From contig NZ_JADDRL010000064.1 of NCBI RefSeq assembly GCF_021538895.1, positions 1 through 55,661 of the forward strand: a stretch of DNA of 55,661 bases, read 5' to 3'. Both the position numbers and the translations under genes were made by a program. This DNA comes from Streptomyces olivochromogenes. Lineage in GTDB: Bacteria > Actinomycetota > Actinomycetes > Streptomycetales > Streptomycetaceae. Each line of letters starts with the position of its first letter. Positions within the stretch are counted from its first letter, which is position 1. Under the pieces are notes generated by a model. It saw nothing but the letters and a program-made list of their open reading frames with translations. It searched no databases and had not been told where the DNA came from. Shown here piece after piece: positions 31,117 through 39,974 of the stretch.

Positions 31117-31794
31117 ATGACAGCCGAGACCCTGACCGCCTCTCCCCGATTCCGCTGCTGGATCCCGCCAGGGGTCTACCGGCCGCAGACCGACACCGGG
31201 CTGCTCAGCCGAGCGATGCGCCGGGAGCGGATCACCAGCCGTACCGAGGTCCTGGACCTCGGCACCGGCAGCGGCGTACTCGCGGTGGAGGCGGCCCGGC
31301 GGGGCGCTCGGGTCACCGCGGTGGACATCTCCTGGCGGGCTCTCGCCGCTGCCTTGTGCAACGCCCTGATGAATGGCCAGATGGTGCGCGTACGCCACGG
31401 CGACATGGCGGCAGCCGTCCGGGGCCGTCGTTTCGACCTCGTGGTCACCAATCCGCCGTACGTACCCACACCGGGTAATGCCACGCCCCGAGGAGGCGCC
31501 AGGGCCTGGGACGCCGGCACGGACGGCCGTCTCCTCATCGACCGTATCTGCGCGACGGCACCGACGATGCTGCGCCCTGCGGGGGCCCTGCTGATGGTGC
31601 ACTCGCATCTGAACGGCGTCGAAGAGACGCTTGCCCGTTTCCGGGCGGCCGGTCTGCACGCGGAGGTGGTCGACCGGGCCCGGTTGCCCTTCGGTCGCGT
31701 GCTGCGCGCCCGGCTCTCCTGGCTGCGCGAGCGTGGGCTGGTGGGGGACCGTACGTTCGAGGAGCTGGTGGTGTTCCGTGTCGAACATGTCTGA
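31117..31794 (+). CDS. HemK2/MTQ2-type SAM methyltransferase
   Basis: The product is 225 aa, a class I methyltransferase with the SAM loop LDLGTGSGVLAVEAARRGA, acidic DIS after motif I, and the VVTNPPYVP signature of enzymes that methylate Gln side chains or exocyclic amines. PrmC/HemK itself is longer; this short form resembles HemK2/MTQ2, which targets release factors or other proteins. It starts 11 nt after the previous stop, and its end overlaps the CDGSH gene by 8 nt. The neighbours suggest a dedicated substrate; inference. Confidence 0.82.
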   Translation: MTAETLTASPRFRCWIPPGVYRPQTDTGLLSRAMRRERITSRTEVLDLGTGSGVLAVEAARRGARVTAVDISWRALAAALCNALMNGQMVRVRHGDMAAAVRGRRFDLVVTNPPYVPTPGNATPRGGARAWDAGTDGRLLIDRICATAPTMLRPAGALLMVHSHLNGVEETLARFRAAGLHAEVVDRARLPFGRVLRARLSWLRERGLVGDRTFEELVVFRVEHV

Positions 31795-32026
31795 ACGCCC
31801 GCGCCGCATCCGCGTCCAGCGCGGCGGCCCTCTCCTGGTGGAGGGACCGGTCGAAGTCGTGGGCGAGGACGGCGAGGTGACGGTGTCTCGGCGGTTCACG
31901 GTGGCCGTCTGCACCTGCCGTCGCAGCCGGATACCTCCGTGGTGCGACACCAGTCACCGTTGCCGCACCAAGCGGAACGAGGGGGACGAGGGGGATGAGG
32001 GGGACAAGGGGGACGACACACCATGA
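31787..32026 (+). CDS. CDGSH-type iron-sulfur protein
   Basis: The product is 79 aa. CTCRRSRIPPWCDTSH gives the three-Cys/one-His ligand set of the [2Fe-2S] CDGSH fold (here CDTSH), and RRIRVQRGGPLLVEGPVEVV forms the preceding beta strands. The tail EGDEGDEGDKGDD is an acidic repeat coded by the G5 runs at 31981-32012. ATG 31787 overlaps the methyltransferase; GTG 31778 is possible. The stop overlaps the next ATG (ATGA). Such proteins carry electrons or clusters. Confidence 0.85.
   Translation: MSERPRRIRVQRGGPLLVEGPVEVVGEDGEVTVSRRFTVAVCTCRRSRIPPWCDTSHRCRTKRNEGDEGDEGDKGDDTP
31981..32012 (+). promoter_or_regulatory. G-quadruplex motif containing the ribosome-binding site of the next gene
   Basis: Four runs of exactly five G are separated by ACGA, ATGA and ACAA. 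The last run, AAGGGGG, is the only Shine-Dalgarno sequence for the ATG at 32023 (10-nt spacing). The tract is on the coding strand, so the mRNA could fold it and hide the site. It also encodes the acidic tail of the CDGSH protein. The structure is clear from sequence; the control role is inferred. Confidence 0.7.
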
Positions 32027-33063
32027 CGGACGTCCGCTCGCGACGCGAAACCCGGCCACCGCCGCTGCCCCATCCGCGCGGCTCGCTCTCGGCCGCGGTC
32101 GTGAACACGCTGCGCGGAGCGGGACAGAGCCTGCCACAGCTGCCCACCGACGCCTACGGCGACGACCTGCAACTGGCCCTGTACGTCCTCTACGAACTCC
32201 ACTACCAGGGCTTTGACGGCGTATCGGACGACCGCGAATGGGACCCCGAACTCCTCACCCTGCGCGCCATGTTGGAGGACCTCTTCCTTGACGCGCTGCG
32301 CGCGGACGTGCCGATCGATGCGTCCGACACCGCCGAGCAGGCTCTGAACCAGCTCCAGTGCGAACCGGTCGGCGACGACAGCGGCAGCGTCTCGCACTTC
32401 CTGCGCAACCACGGCACCCTCGAACACTTCCGTGAGTACGCAGCGCTGCGTTCGCTCTACCACCTCAAGGAAGCGGATCCGCACGCCTGGGTCATCCCCA
32501 GACTGCGCGGGCGGGCCAAGGCCGCCATGGTCGCCGTGGAATTCGACGAGTTCGGCGCGGGCCGCGCGGACGAGATCCATGCGGAGCTGTTCGCCGATCT
32601 CATGGCGGACCTGGGTCTGGACACGTCGTACGGCCACTATCTCGACGCCGCACCCGCCGAGGCGCTGGCCACTGTGAACCTGATGTCCTTGCTCGGCCTG
32701 CACCGGGCCTTGCGCGGCGCGCTCGTCGGACACTTCGCAGCCGTCGAGGTCACCTCGTCCCCAGCCTCACGTCGCCTGGCCGAGGCACTTGAGCGGATGG
32801 GGGCCGGCCCCTCGGCCATCCGCTTCTACACCGAGCACGTGGAGGCGGACGCGGTGCACGAACAAGTCGTACGGCATGAGGTCGTCGCCGGTCTGCTGGC
32901 GAGCGAACCGTGGCTGGACGCCGACGTGGTGTTCGGCATCCGTGCGACCGGCCATCAGGAGGACCGGCTGGCGGCCCGGCTGCTGGGCGCCTGGCGAGCC
33001 GGGTCGACGGCCCTGCGCACGGGCGGCATCGCCCCGGCCGTTGCGGGCAGGCCGGTCACATGA
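32023..33063 (+). CDS. heme-oxygenase-like iron-containing redox enzyme (HDO type)
   Basis: The product is 346 aa, all-helical, of the iron-containing redox enzyme family with a heme-oxygenase-like fold. Likely ligands sit in LYELHYQGFDG, MVAVEFDEFGAGRADEIHAE (Glu and His) and VRHEVVAGLL. Relatives use two irons to oxidise amines, fatty acids or amino-acid-derived substrates; the substrate here is unknown. It overlaps the CDGSH gene by 4 nt. The ribosome-binding site lies in a G-quadruplex motif. CDGSH protein as electron donor is a plausible inference. Confidence 0.82.
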   Translation: MTDVRSRRETRPPPLPHPRGSLSAAVVNTLRGAGQSLPQLPTDAYGDDLQLALYVLYELHYQGFDGVSDDREWDPELLTLRAMLEDLFLDALRADVPIDASDTAEQALNQLQCEPVGDDSGSVSHFLRNHGTLEHFREYAALRSLYHLKEADPHAWVIPRLRGRAKAAMVAVEFDEFGAGRADEIHAELFADLMADLGLDTSYGHYLDAAPAEALATVNLMSLLGLHRALRGALVGHFAAVEVTSSPASRRLAEALERMGAGPSAIRFYTEHVEADAVHEQVVRHEVVAGLLASEPWLDADVVFGIRATGHQEDRLAARLLGAWRAGSTALRTGGIAPAVAGRPVT

Positions 33064-33443
33064 GAACGGGATCGGGTGTCCCAGGCTGCGTGGGACGACG
33101 GCGGTATGCCCACTCGCCGATGCGCTGCGCGCCGCCCTATGAACAGGCCGCCCGGCCCTGGCCCTCGCAGTGCCCGGGACACTGCGCCGACCGTCGGAAT
33201 GAACTCGGTGTCGCTGGGCCCTACGCCAAACGGTGCTGCGGCCGGCCTCTGGCGGAGGCAACCGGCAAGTCGCTCGGTCGCCAAACAGTCGACGCGATCG
33301 GCAAAGCCGAGCACACGGTGGTTGGCGCGCCGAAAGACTGCCACGAGGCATTCAATGCCCTGGTCAGGGCGTATCCCACAGGCAGCAAGGATCAGGCCGA
33401 TTGCCTGATCGATCACGGCGTGCGAGAGGGCGACCTCTGGCAC
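32955..33443 (-). CDS. ANTAR-domain protein, probably truncated
   Basis: The frame opens with GTG 33443: PEVALSHAVIDQAIGLILAA, CGIRPDQGIECLVAVFRRAN and HRVLGFADRVDCLATERLAG, a full ANTAR helix set. There is no GAF or STAS sensor domain before it. After residue 65 the residues look random, and the frame overlaps the end of the iron-enzyme gene by 109 nt, so the real end is probably earlier and the gene decayed. GGAAG precedes the GTG. Confidence 0.45.
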   Translation of the reverse strand: MPEVALSHAVIDQAIGLILAACGIRPDQGIECLVAVFRRANHRVLGFADRVDCLATERLAGCLRQRPAAAPFGVGPSDTEFIPTVGAVSRALRGPGPGGLFIGRRAAHRRVGIPPSSHAAWDTRSRSHVTGLPATAGAMPPVRRAVDPARQAPSSRAASRSS

Positions 33444-33595
33444 ATGACGGATCTTCCGAAGAATCGGCCACGGAAGACGCTCAAGGCAGGCGCTTTGTGT
33501 CGCCGCCTACCGCTCATGGCACCCGGCCGGCATCGAGGCCACCGCGTTGCCGGACGCTGGTGGCGTGCGCCGGAGCACCCGGCGCGGTGGTCCCG

Positions 33596-34738
33596 ATGAC
33601 CGGGCGGCCCGACACCGTGTTGCGGTTCGGCGTGGAGGAAGAGTTCCTGCTTACGGATCCGGTCAGCAGGATGACTGCGCCGCGCGCTCACTTGGTGCTC
33701 CCCCGGGTCGCGAAACGGCTCGGGGAACGAGCACAGTCCGAGTTCCACGCCACCCAGGTCGAGGCGTGCACACGCCCAGTGGCCACCGCCGAGGCACTGG
33801 CCTCCGAAATCGCTGCAATGCGCGTGATGATGGCCGAGGCTGCTGATCGTGTGGGCTGTCTTCTCGTTGCTTCTGGCACCTCCGTACTACCCAGCCATCA
33901 CCCGCTGCCGCTGACGGACGCGACCCGGTATCGCACGGTTGCGGCGCACGTCGGGGCCATCGCCGATCAGGAGGGCGGGGAATTGTGCGGTTGCCACGTC
34001 CACCTCGGCGACCTGAGCCGAGCCGACGCGCTCGCCCTCGCCGCCCGCCTTCGACCCCACCTGCCCGTGCTCCAGGCTCTCGCGGTCAATTCCCCGTATT
34101 GCGAAGGCGTCCACACCGGGATGGCGAGCACGCGGTGGGCCCGCCACTCCGCCTGGCCGACCTGCGGGCCTGCACCGGTCTTGGACGAAGCCGGGTACGA
34201 ACGCACCGCCCGTCGGCTCATCGCCGACAAGATCGTTCTCGACCGAAGAATGATCTATTGGTATCTGCGCCCCTCCGAGCACCTGCCGACCCTTGAGGTG
34301 AGGATCGCCGACACCAACGCCGACATGGAAGTTCCTGTCCTGCTCGCGGTGTTGCTGCGAGGACTGGCGCACACCCTGCTGGTTGAAGACCGCCGCGGCG
34401 CACCGGCGCCACACGTCCCCGAGGCTCAATTGCGCCAGGCGCACCGCCGCGCCGCGGAAGGAGGTCTTGCGTGCCAGGGCATGGACCCGGTCACCGGCAC
34501 CCTGGCATCGATGGCAGACCTGCTGGGCGACCTCTACGAGCGAGCGGCACCCGGCCTCGCCGAGGCGGGTGACCTGAACCTCGCCCGCACGGAGATCGAG
34601 GCCGTGCTGTCGGGCGGCACCGGCGCGCAGCGCCAGCGTGCGGCTTTTGCCCGACGAGACCGCCTCACCGATGTGGTCGACGACCTCGCGTTCCGCACCA
34701 GACTGGGCCCAGCGGCCACGCGGAGCACACAGCCGTGA
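33596..34738 (+). CDS. carboxylate-amine ligase (YbdK/GCS2 family)
   Basis: The product is 380 aa. It begins FGVEEEFLLTDPVSRMTAPR and has the family's ATP/substrate words AAHVGAIADQEGGELCGCHV, HLGDLSRADALAL and a Glu/Arg strand LPTLEVRIADTNADMEVPVL. The family joins glutamate-like acids to amines, as in weak glutamate-cysteine ligase activity. The ribosome-binding site at ATG 33596 is poor (GGTGG). Length is normal for this group. Upstream, 33444-33595 has no supported gene. Confidence 0.82.
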   Translation: MTGRPDTVLRFGVEEEFLLTDPVSRMTAPRAHLVLPRVAKRLGERAQSEFHATQVEACTRPVATAEALASEIAAMRVMMAEAADRVGCLLVASGTSVLPSHHPLPLTDATRYRTVAAHVGAIADQEGGELCGCHVHLGDLSRADALALAARLRPHLPVLQALAVNSPYCEGVHTGMASTRWARHSAWPTCGPAPVLDEAGYERTARRLIADKIVLDRRMIYWYLRPSEHLPTLEVRIADTNADMEVPVLLAVLLRGLAHTLLVEDRRGAPAPHVPEAQLRQAHRRAAEGGLACQGMDPVTGTLASMADLLGDLYERAAPGLAEAGDLNLARTEIEAVLSGGTGAQRQRAAFARRDRLTDVVDDLAFRTRLGPAATRSTQP

Positions 34739-35075
34739 CGCGTGCGCTCCCGGCCGGGACACACGGCACAGCAGCCACAACGCCCACGGCACTGTGAAGC
34801 ACCCATGGCCAGCTGGGATGAAAGCCGCGGATCGCCACACCAGTGAGGAGACACACGTCACCGCGGCCATCGACAGCGGCAGCCACGGCCGCCGAACCGG
34901 GTGGCTCACGTCCGACGAGACCTGCGTGGGGCAGCAGCGCGACATCATTGGAGTCATTCCGGTCGTCCGCGATATCCACCTCATTCGCGTCGTCCTGCGG
35001 AAGCAGTCCGCTTCACCCCGCCGTGCGGCTTCGTACAGCGACCGACTGACGCCTGTGCCCAAAGCCCAGATGCCT
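34739..35075. other. intergenic before the SRPBCC promoter
   Basis: No frame with a good start or known family is seen. Confidence 0.4.
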
Positions 35076-35100
35076 GGCTTCACGTCGCTTTCCCGGGTAC
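35076..35100 (+). promoter_or_regulatory. sigma-B-like promoter of the SRPBCC gene
   Basis: GGCT (35076-35079), 15 nt, GGGTAC (35095-35100), 79 nt before the ATG. It is conserved base for base in the broken copy at 22471. Confidence 0.55.
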
Positions 35101-35178
35101 TCGGTGCCGTGCACACGTAAGAGGGGTCGGCACGCCCAGTGCGGCCGGCTTCAGCCACAAGCCGACAAGGAGACACCT

Positions 35179-35652
35179 ATGAGCAAGGTCAAGGAAGCAG
35201 TCGACGTGGAGGTTCCGCTCCGCACGGCGTACGACCAGTGGACTCAGTTCGAGGAGTTCCCAAAGTTCATGGAAGGCGTCGAAGAGGTCAGGCAGCTCGA
35301 CGACCGGCACAACCACTGGACCACCAGCATCGGCGGAGTGCGGCGGGAGTTCGACACAGAGATCGTCGACCAACTGCCGGACGACCGAATCACCTGGCGC
35401 TCCATCGGCGGCGACACCCAGCAGCGCGGATCAGTCCGATTCGAACGACTGGACGACACACACACCAGGGTCGAGCTCACGATGGACGTGGAACCCACCG
35501 GAGTCGCCGAAAAGGGCGCCAGCGCACTGGGCATGATCGACCGGCGCATCAAGGGCGACCTACACCGATTCAAGGACTACGTCGAAAGCGGCGGCGACAT
35601 CGGCGGCTGGCGCGGACGCATCCGGCCCGAAGACCCCAGCTCGACCCTGTAA
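35179..35652 (+). CDS. SRPBCC (START-like) protein
   Basis: The product is 157 aa. A helix-grip fold is suggested by VEVPLRTAYDQWTQFEEFPK, FMEGVEEVRQLDDRHNHWTT, DTEIVDQLPDDRITWRSIGG, SVRFERLDDTHTRVELTMDV and a long C-terminal helix before GGDIGGWRGRI. This is the cyclase/dehydrase-like group common in actinobacterial stress regulons; the ligand is unknown. AAGGAG lies 6 nt before the ATG. The gene stands alone behind a sigma-B-like promoter. 35653-35950 has no gene. Confidence 0.85.
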   Translation: MSKVKEAVDVEVPLRTAYDQWTQFEEFPKFMEGVEEVRQLDDRHNHWTTSIGGVRREFDTEIVDQLPDDRITWRSIGGDTQQRGSVRFERLDDTHTRVELTMDVEPTGVAEKGASALGMIDRRIKGDLHRFKDYVESGGDIGGWRGRIRPEDPSSTL

Positions 35653-35950
35653 CCGACAGACATAGGCCTGGCTAGGTGAGAAGGAGCGCACCTGCACCGC
35701 GCAGCGCACGGCGGAGAGAGTGCCTGTCCGGGACCAGATCACGGGTCCCTGCTCGAGCGCCGTTCGGGCACGTCGATGACAGCACTGTGAGAGTCACTCC
35801 AGCTCGTGGTTCACGAGCGGAGCCACGGCTGGATCGATGCAGCCGTGACGGTGCCGTGTAAGACGTACGCCGGCTTACCCGTGGAATGGAACGCCGACCG
35901 TTCTGGCGCCCAGGGACCGAAGGCCCCACGACTGTTGGCGACCGTCGGCC

Positions 35951-37486
35951 CTATGCGCCGTATCGGCGTGCTGTCGCGCGGGCACGAGCCCACGCCCCGG
36001 GAAGTTCCCGCTCCAGGGCGCGGCCGGCAGCCCTCTCGCGACCGTACAGCAGGCCCCAGGTGAAGCCGGGCTCGCCCGCCGTCTGCGCGGCGACTGCCAT
36101 ACGGCGCAGGGCGTGACAGGTCACAACCGTGTCGTGCTGGGTACCGCTGACCCGTTGTACGGCCTTGACTCGTTTGCCAAGACGCCGCGCTGGCTTCCCG
36201 AGGGCCGGGCGGGCCGCCTCCGCGGCGTAGCGGAGCCTCTTGGCGGCCTTGCGGGCGGAGTGGATCGCCGCGTCGCGGTCGGACCCGGAGGGCATGTCAA
36301 GCGCACGGTCCATGCGTCGAGCGAGTCGCCGGTAATCCTTCAGGAGCACCTTGACCAGCACCTTTTTGGGCTTGCCGGCCGCCTTTGCGCGCAGCGGAGG
36401 CGCGGCAGTCAGGATCTTCAGATCCTCCAACAGGTCCAGATAGCGGGGCGAGGCGAGCGCTGCGAGGGTGCGTCGGCGGCCCTCGGCCCGCTGCGCCACG
36501 TCCCAGGCTTGCAGCCGGGCGGTGACGGGGCCGAAGACCAGCTCTCCCGCCAGTTCCCGCAGGCCGGAGGTGACCCGCTCGCGGAGCACCTCGTGGTCGC
36601 GTTCGGCGCCGAGCTCACCGGCGAGCCACTTCAGATCCCGCCGGATGGGGTCGGTGACCTCACGATCGAGGACCGAACGGTAGGAGCGCAGGCAGCCGCG
36701 CAGTCGGCGGGCCGTGGTGCGCATTCGGTGCACCGCGTCGGGCATCCCCCGGCGGACAGCCGGATCGAGGTCGGTGAGGGCTTCGACCAGCCCGTCCACA
36801 TACACAAACACATAGTGACCGGCCGACCCCGGGGCGACCTGGACACCCGCATCCACCGTGCGCTCCAGGAGGGACGTCGTCTCTGCCAGGGCATGCGCCA
36901 CCTTGGAGGGGCTCTGCTCGCGGTCGACGCCGTGCTCGTGCAACACCTCCTCTATGCCGTCCAAGAGCTCGGGGCCTGCGCGGTTGGCGAGTTCGACCTC
37001 CAGCTCCGTCCACCTCGCATGCCCGCCGTCTTCGAGCAGGGATTCTGCCCACACCGCGTCCATGCTCAGGTCGGCCAGCACGGCGCCCTCGGCATCGAGG
37101 AGATGCCGCAGGGAGCGGGTTGAGCGGATGTGTATCACCGGCCGCAACGGGGCCTTACGCGTGCGGGAGAGGACAAGCTCCACCAACTCGTCAGGAGGGG
37201 CGGCCTCTGACGACAACGGGGCCTGGATCTCCTCCCGGCTGTCGCCCGGCAGGGGCAGTTTCAGATGCCAGCCAGCATCCGTGCCGCCGGTCCTGCGTCG
37301 CAGGGACGCCTTGGTGCGGGTCAATCGCAGGTCGGCGGTGTCGTAGTAGACCGCGTCCAGCTCTTGCACCCCGCCCTCCGAGAGCGAGGCGACCGGGTCC
37401 GCACCGGTCAGGTGGGACAGCCACCCGATGTCGTCACCCTCGGGCGTCGCGTACTTTCGTTCTGTCTCTCGTGTCAACTGGGCCAT
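35951..37486 (-). CDS. CYTH-CHAD domain protein
   Basis: The product is 511 aa. The CYTH domain (1-200) has the signature ETERKYATPE and strands with YYDTADLRLTRTKASLRRRT and WHLKLPLP. The CHAD helical domain (about 220-505) has PDAVHRMRTTARRLRGCLRS, RDLKWLAGELGAERDHEVL and IHSARKAAKRLRYAAEAARP, with the conserved His/Arg/Lys. CYTH domains bind triphosphates; CHAD binds polyphosphate. Possible role in polyphosphate or triphosphate metabolism. GGGGAG lies 5 nt before the ATG. Confidence 0.88.
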   Translation of the reverse strand: MAQLTRETERKYATPEGDDIGWLSHLTGADPVASLSEGGVQELDAVYYDTADLRLTRTKASLRRRTGGTDAGWHLKLPLPGDSREEIQAPLSSEAAPPDELVELVLSRTRKAPLRPVIHIRSTRSLRHLLDAEGAVLADLSMDAVWAESLLEDGGHARWTELEVELANRAGPELLDGIEEVLHEHGVDREQSPSKVAHALAETTSLLERTVDAGVQVAPGSAGHYVFVYVDGLVEALTDLDPAVRRGMPDAVHRMRTTARRLRGCLRSYRSVLDREVTDPIRRDLKWLAGELGAERDHEVLRERVTSGLRELAGELVFGPVTARLQAWDVAQRAEGRRRTLAALASPRYLDLLEDLKILTAAPPLRAKAAGKPKKVLVKVLLKDYRRLARRMDRALDMPSGSDRDAAIHSARKAAKRLRYAAEAARPALGKPARRLGKRVKAVQRVSGTQHDTVVTCHALRRMAVAAQTAGEPGFTWGLLYGRERAAGRALERELPGAWARARATARRYGA

Positions 37487-37789
37487 ACACTCCCCGTTGA
37501 CGCAATCGCACGGTTCAAACCAGCACGTAAGCCGCTTCCGGTTAATTCCGGGAAGAAACCGTTGAACAGCGGCGCGTCCGGCTTCCGTGACCGGGAAACG
37601 ATGTGCGCGTCGCCGAGCTCACGGGCTCTGTGCTGGCCATGCCCGCCCACCCTGAGCCGAACACACCCGGGGCACTGCCAGCAGGGACGGAGCACGACCG
37701 CGCCGCGCCCTGCCAGCCGAGCGTTGCATCCTGCCGATGGGGCCCTTGGGGGGCGCAGCAACGGTGACATGCGTCGCGGCCTGCGCCGC
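37487..37789. other. intergenic, deletion junction region
   Basis: No gene is seen. Its right edge is where the group II intron reading frame ends abruptly, so it marks a deletion breakpoint. Confidence 0.4.
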
Positions 37790-38003
37790 TCGTCCCCAGG
37801 CTTCGGGATGATCACCCGACGGACCGGCGCGCCGGCCGGTAGATGCCCGCATCGAGCCCGGCCCGGACCTCGGGCCAGTGCACCAGCAGCCACGGCCGCA
37901 ACTGAGCCGTAGTCATGCCGTCCACCCCGGGAGCACCCCGGTTCGCTTCGACACGGTTGAGCGCCGTGAGCAAGTTCTCCTTCGAGAGCATCAACTCCCA
38001 CAA
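37790..38003 (-). pseudogene. group II intron reverse transcriptase, N-terminal stub
   Basis: The frame reads LMLSKENLLTALNRVEANRG, APGVDGMTTAQLRPWLLVHW, PEVRAGLDAGIYRPA, then shifts one frame to VRRVIIPKPGDE. This is the canonical start of group II intron maturases (NLxxALxRVExNxGAPGVDGMT). Only 65-70 of about 450 residues remain, so neither splicing nor mobility is possible. Confidence 0.65.
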
Positions 38004-38265
38004 CGGGGACTCCTATTCACGGTGAACGGCTTCCGCAGGGTGCGCCAACCGGCCGCTACGCACCGCCGTGGGCTCTGCCGGATGCACCAGCTCCTCCCCC
38101 TGCGGCCCCGCCAAAGCGGATTTCCTGCGGTCCACGTGACCGGCACGAGCAACCACCACATCACCCGTTCCACTCGATGTTCGGCCCTTCCCAGCCCACC
38201 GCACATCGGCAGCCATCCCGGCTGGTACTACGGCCTCTGCTGCCTTCTGCCCGATCAACCCGCAC
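37790..38265 (-). mobile_element. group II intron, 5' part only
   Basis: The intron starts at GTGCG (38265-38261, minus strand) inside the helicase frame. Its 5' structured region runs to about 38010, then the reverse transcriptase/maturase frame begins. Domain V, the 3' end and the second exon are missing. Confidence 0.6.
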
Positions 38266-38825
38266 CTTCCAGCTTCGAAGCGAACGCAGCCCTCGTCGGG
38301 GTTCTGCAGGTCCTTCCAGGCTTTGCGTGCGATCGGGACGACGTGGCCAGCCAGTTCGCGGTGGAGGTCTTTGTCTTCCAGGCCGCGCAGCTTCGGGACG
38401 TGGCGGTGGGTGATCGTCTGGTCGGCTGTGTGGCAGAAGCGACTGACCGTACGCAAGGCTGCGTTGGATAGGGCCCTTTGGGAGACCTTGCGTTCGCCGA
38501 TGCAGATGTCTTCGGTGAGGCCGAGGACCCGTCCGGCCTTCCAGGCGGGCCGTCGTGGGGCGTTGAGGCGGCGGATGTAGCGGTGCCCGACGGCGGCGTA
38601 GGCGAGGGAATGGGTGGTCTTGCACTGGACGGTGTTCGGAAAGCGGGCGGTGGCGTCCTGGGCGATGGACCGGTTGTAGGAGAGGTACCGGCCGCGGCGT
38701 TTGGTGGAGCGGGCCAGCATCTCCAGCAGGGTGGTCTTACCGGTGCCGGCTCCTGCTTGCAGGGCCAGGTGCTCGCCGCGCCGGAAAGCGTCGGCTGCGG
38801 CGGTCTGTTCGCCAGTGGGCTTCAT
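38266..38825 (-). pseudogene. UvrD-like helicase, N-terminal exon interrupted by a group II intron
   Basis: ATG 38825 with AAGGAG 7 nt upstream opens KPTGEQTAAADAFRRGEHLA, the Walker A loop LQAGAGTGKTTLL, a conserved YLSYNRSIAQDATARFP and KTTHSLAYAAVGHRY, then DEGCVRFEA, where the intron begins. This is the first 185 residues of the UvrD/Rep-type helicase family. Walker B and the C-terminal half are not found on the other side, so gene and intron were truncated together. Confidence 0.68.
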
Positions 38826-38961
38826 AAGGTCGCTCCTTCGGGGAGTCGGGTGAGGGCGTGCCCGACAGCGGAGAGCAGGCGTGCGGTGGTAGTGCCGAGG
38901 TACCTGGCTATGAGGCGGTCGACTTGCCGATGCGCACGTAGCGGGGGCAGAAGCGGGATAA

Positions 38962-39846
38962 CTGGCCCTAACAGAAATGGTTGAGCATGTGACTGTTGGC
39001 TTGTTCGCTCGTTGGTCTCGCTGTGGGAAAGCGTCAGTCACGGCCGTGGATCGTGTCGGATGAACTGTGGTCGCTCATCGAGCCGTTGCTGCCCGAGGCG
39101 GGGCCGAAGCTGGTCGAGGGCCGGCCGCGGGTGCCGGACCGTCAGGCCTTGTGCGGGATCCTGTTCGTGCTGCACACCGGGATCCAGTGGGAGTATCTGC
39201 CGCAGGAACTGGGCTTCGGCTCGGGGATGACCTGCTGGCGGCGCCTGGCCGCGTGGAACGAGGCAGGCGTGTGGGACCAGTTGCATGCAGTGCTGCTCAA
39301 GCAGCTGCGCTCGAAGAACAAGCTGGACTGGTCGCGGGCGGTGATCGACTCCTCCCACGTCAGGGCGGCACGGCGGGGCCCAAAAACGGTCCCAGCCCGG
39401 TCGACCGCGCACGACCGGGCAGCAAACACCACGTCATCACCGACGCACAAGGCATCCCGCTCGCGGTGTCGCTGACCGGCGGACACCGCAACGACGTCAC
39501 CCAGCTCCTGCCCCTGATCGACAAGTCCCCGCCGGTGGCCGGCCTCGTCGGACGGCCCAGACGCCGGCCCAACGCACTGCTGGCCGACCGGGGCTACGAC
39601 CACGACAAGTACCGGCGTCTGCTCCGGGCCCGCGGCATCCGCCCCGAGATTGCACAGCGAGGCCAGCCCCACGGCTCTGGCCTGGGCATCTTTCGTTGGG
39701 TGGTCGCAAGGACGATCAGCTGGCTGCACGGTTCCCGTCGGCTTCGGATCCGCTGGGAGCGACGCGACGACATCCACGAGGCATTCCTCGGCCTCGCCAC
39801 CTGCCTGATCACCCACCGGCATGTTCGCCGCCTTCGCTAGGACCTC
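38962..39846 (+). mobile_element. IS5-family insertion sequence
   Basis: The element is 885 bp, flanked by TAA on each side (38959-38961 and 39847-39849), a 3-bp target duplication of the IS5 type. The left end CTGGCCCTAACAG and the right end read inward, GAGGTCCTAGCGA, are imperfect inverted repeats. It carries the transposase at 39023. The left 15-16 bp recur inverted at the window start. Confidence 0.7.
39023..39840 (+). CDS. IS5-family transposase made by -1 frameshift
   Basis: The first frame (from GTG 39023) gives GKRQSRPWIVSDELWSLIEP, GILFVLHTGIQWEYLPQELG and the DDE start AVIDSSHVRAARRG. At C-CCA-AAA (39379-39385), a canonical -1 slippery heptamer, the frame must slip back one base. 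The second frame then gives NGPSPVDRARPGSKHHVITD, LLADRGYDHDKYRRLLRARG and the final RRDDIHEAFLGLATCLI. Motif order and length fit an intact IS5-type transposase of about 270 aa. Confidence 0.78.
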
Positions 39847-39974
39847 TAAACCCACGTCCGTCGCGCCGTCGGCGCACGGTGCCATCACCTCACGGTGTGG
39901 AGTACACAGCGCGCATGGCGATGCGGCGCCGCCGAGCGCTCGGCGCGGATGTCGTTCCACTGGCAGCAAGGCGA

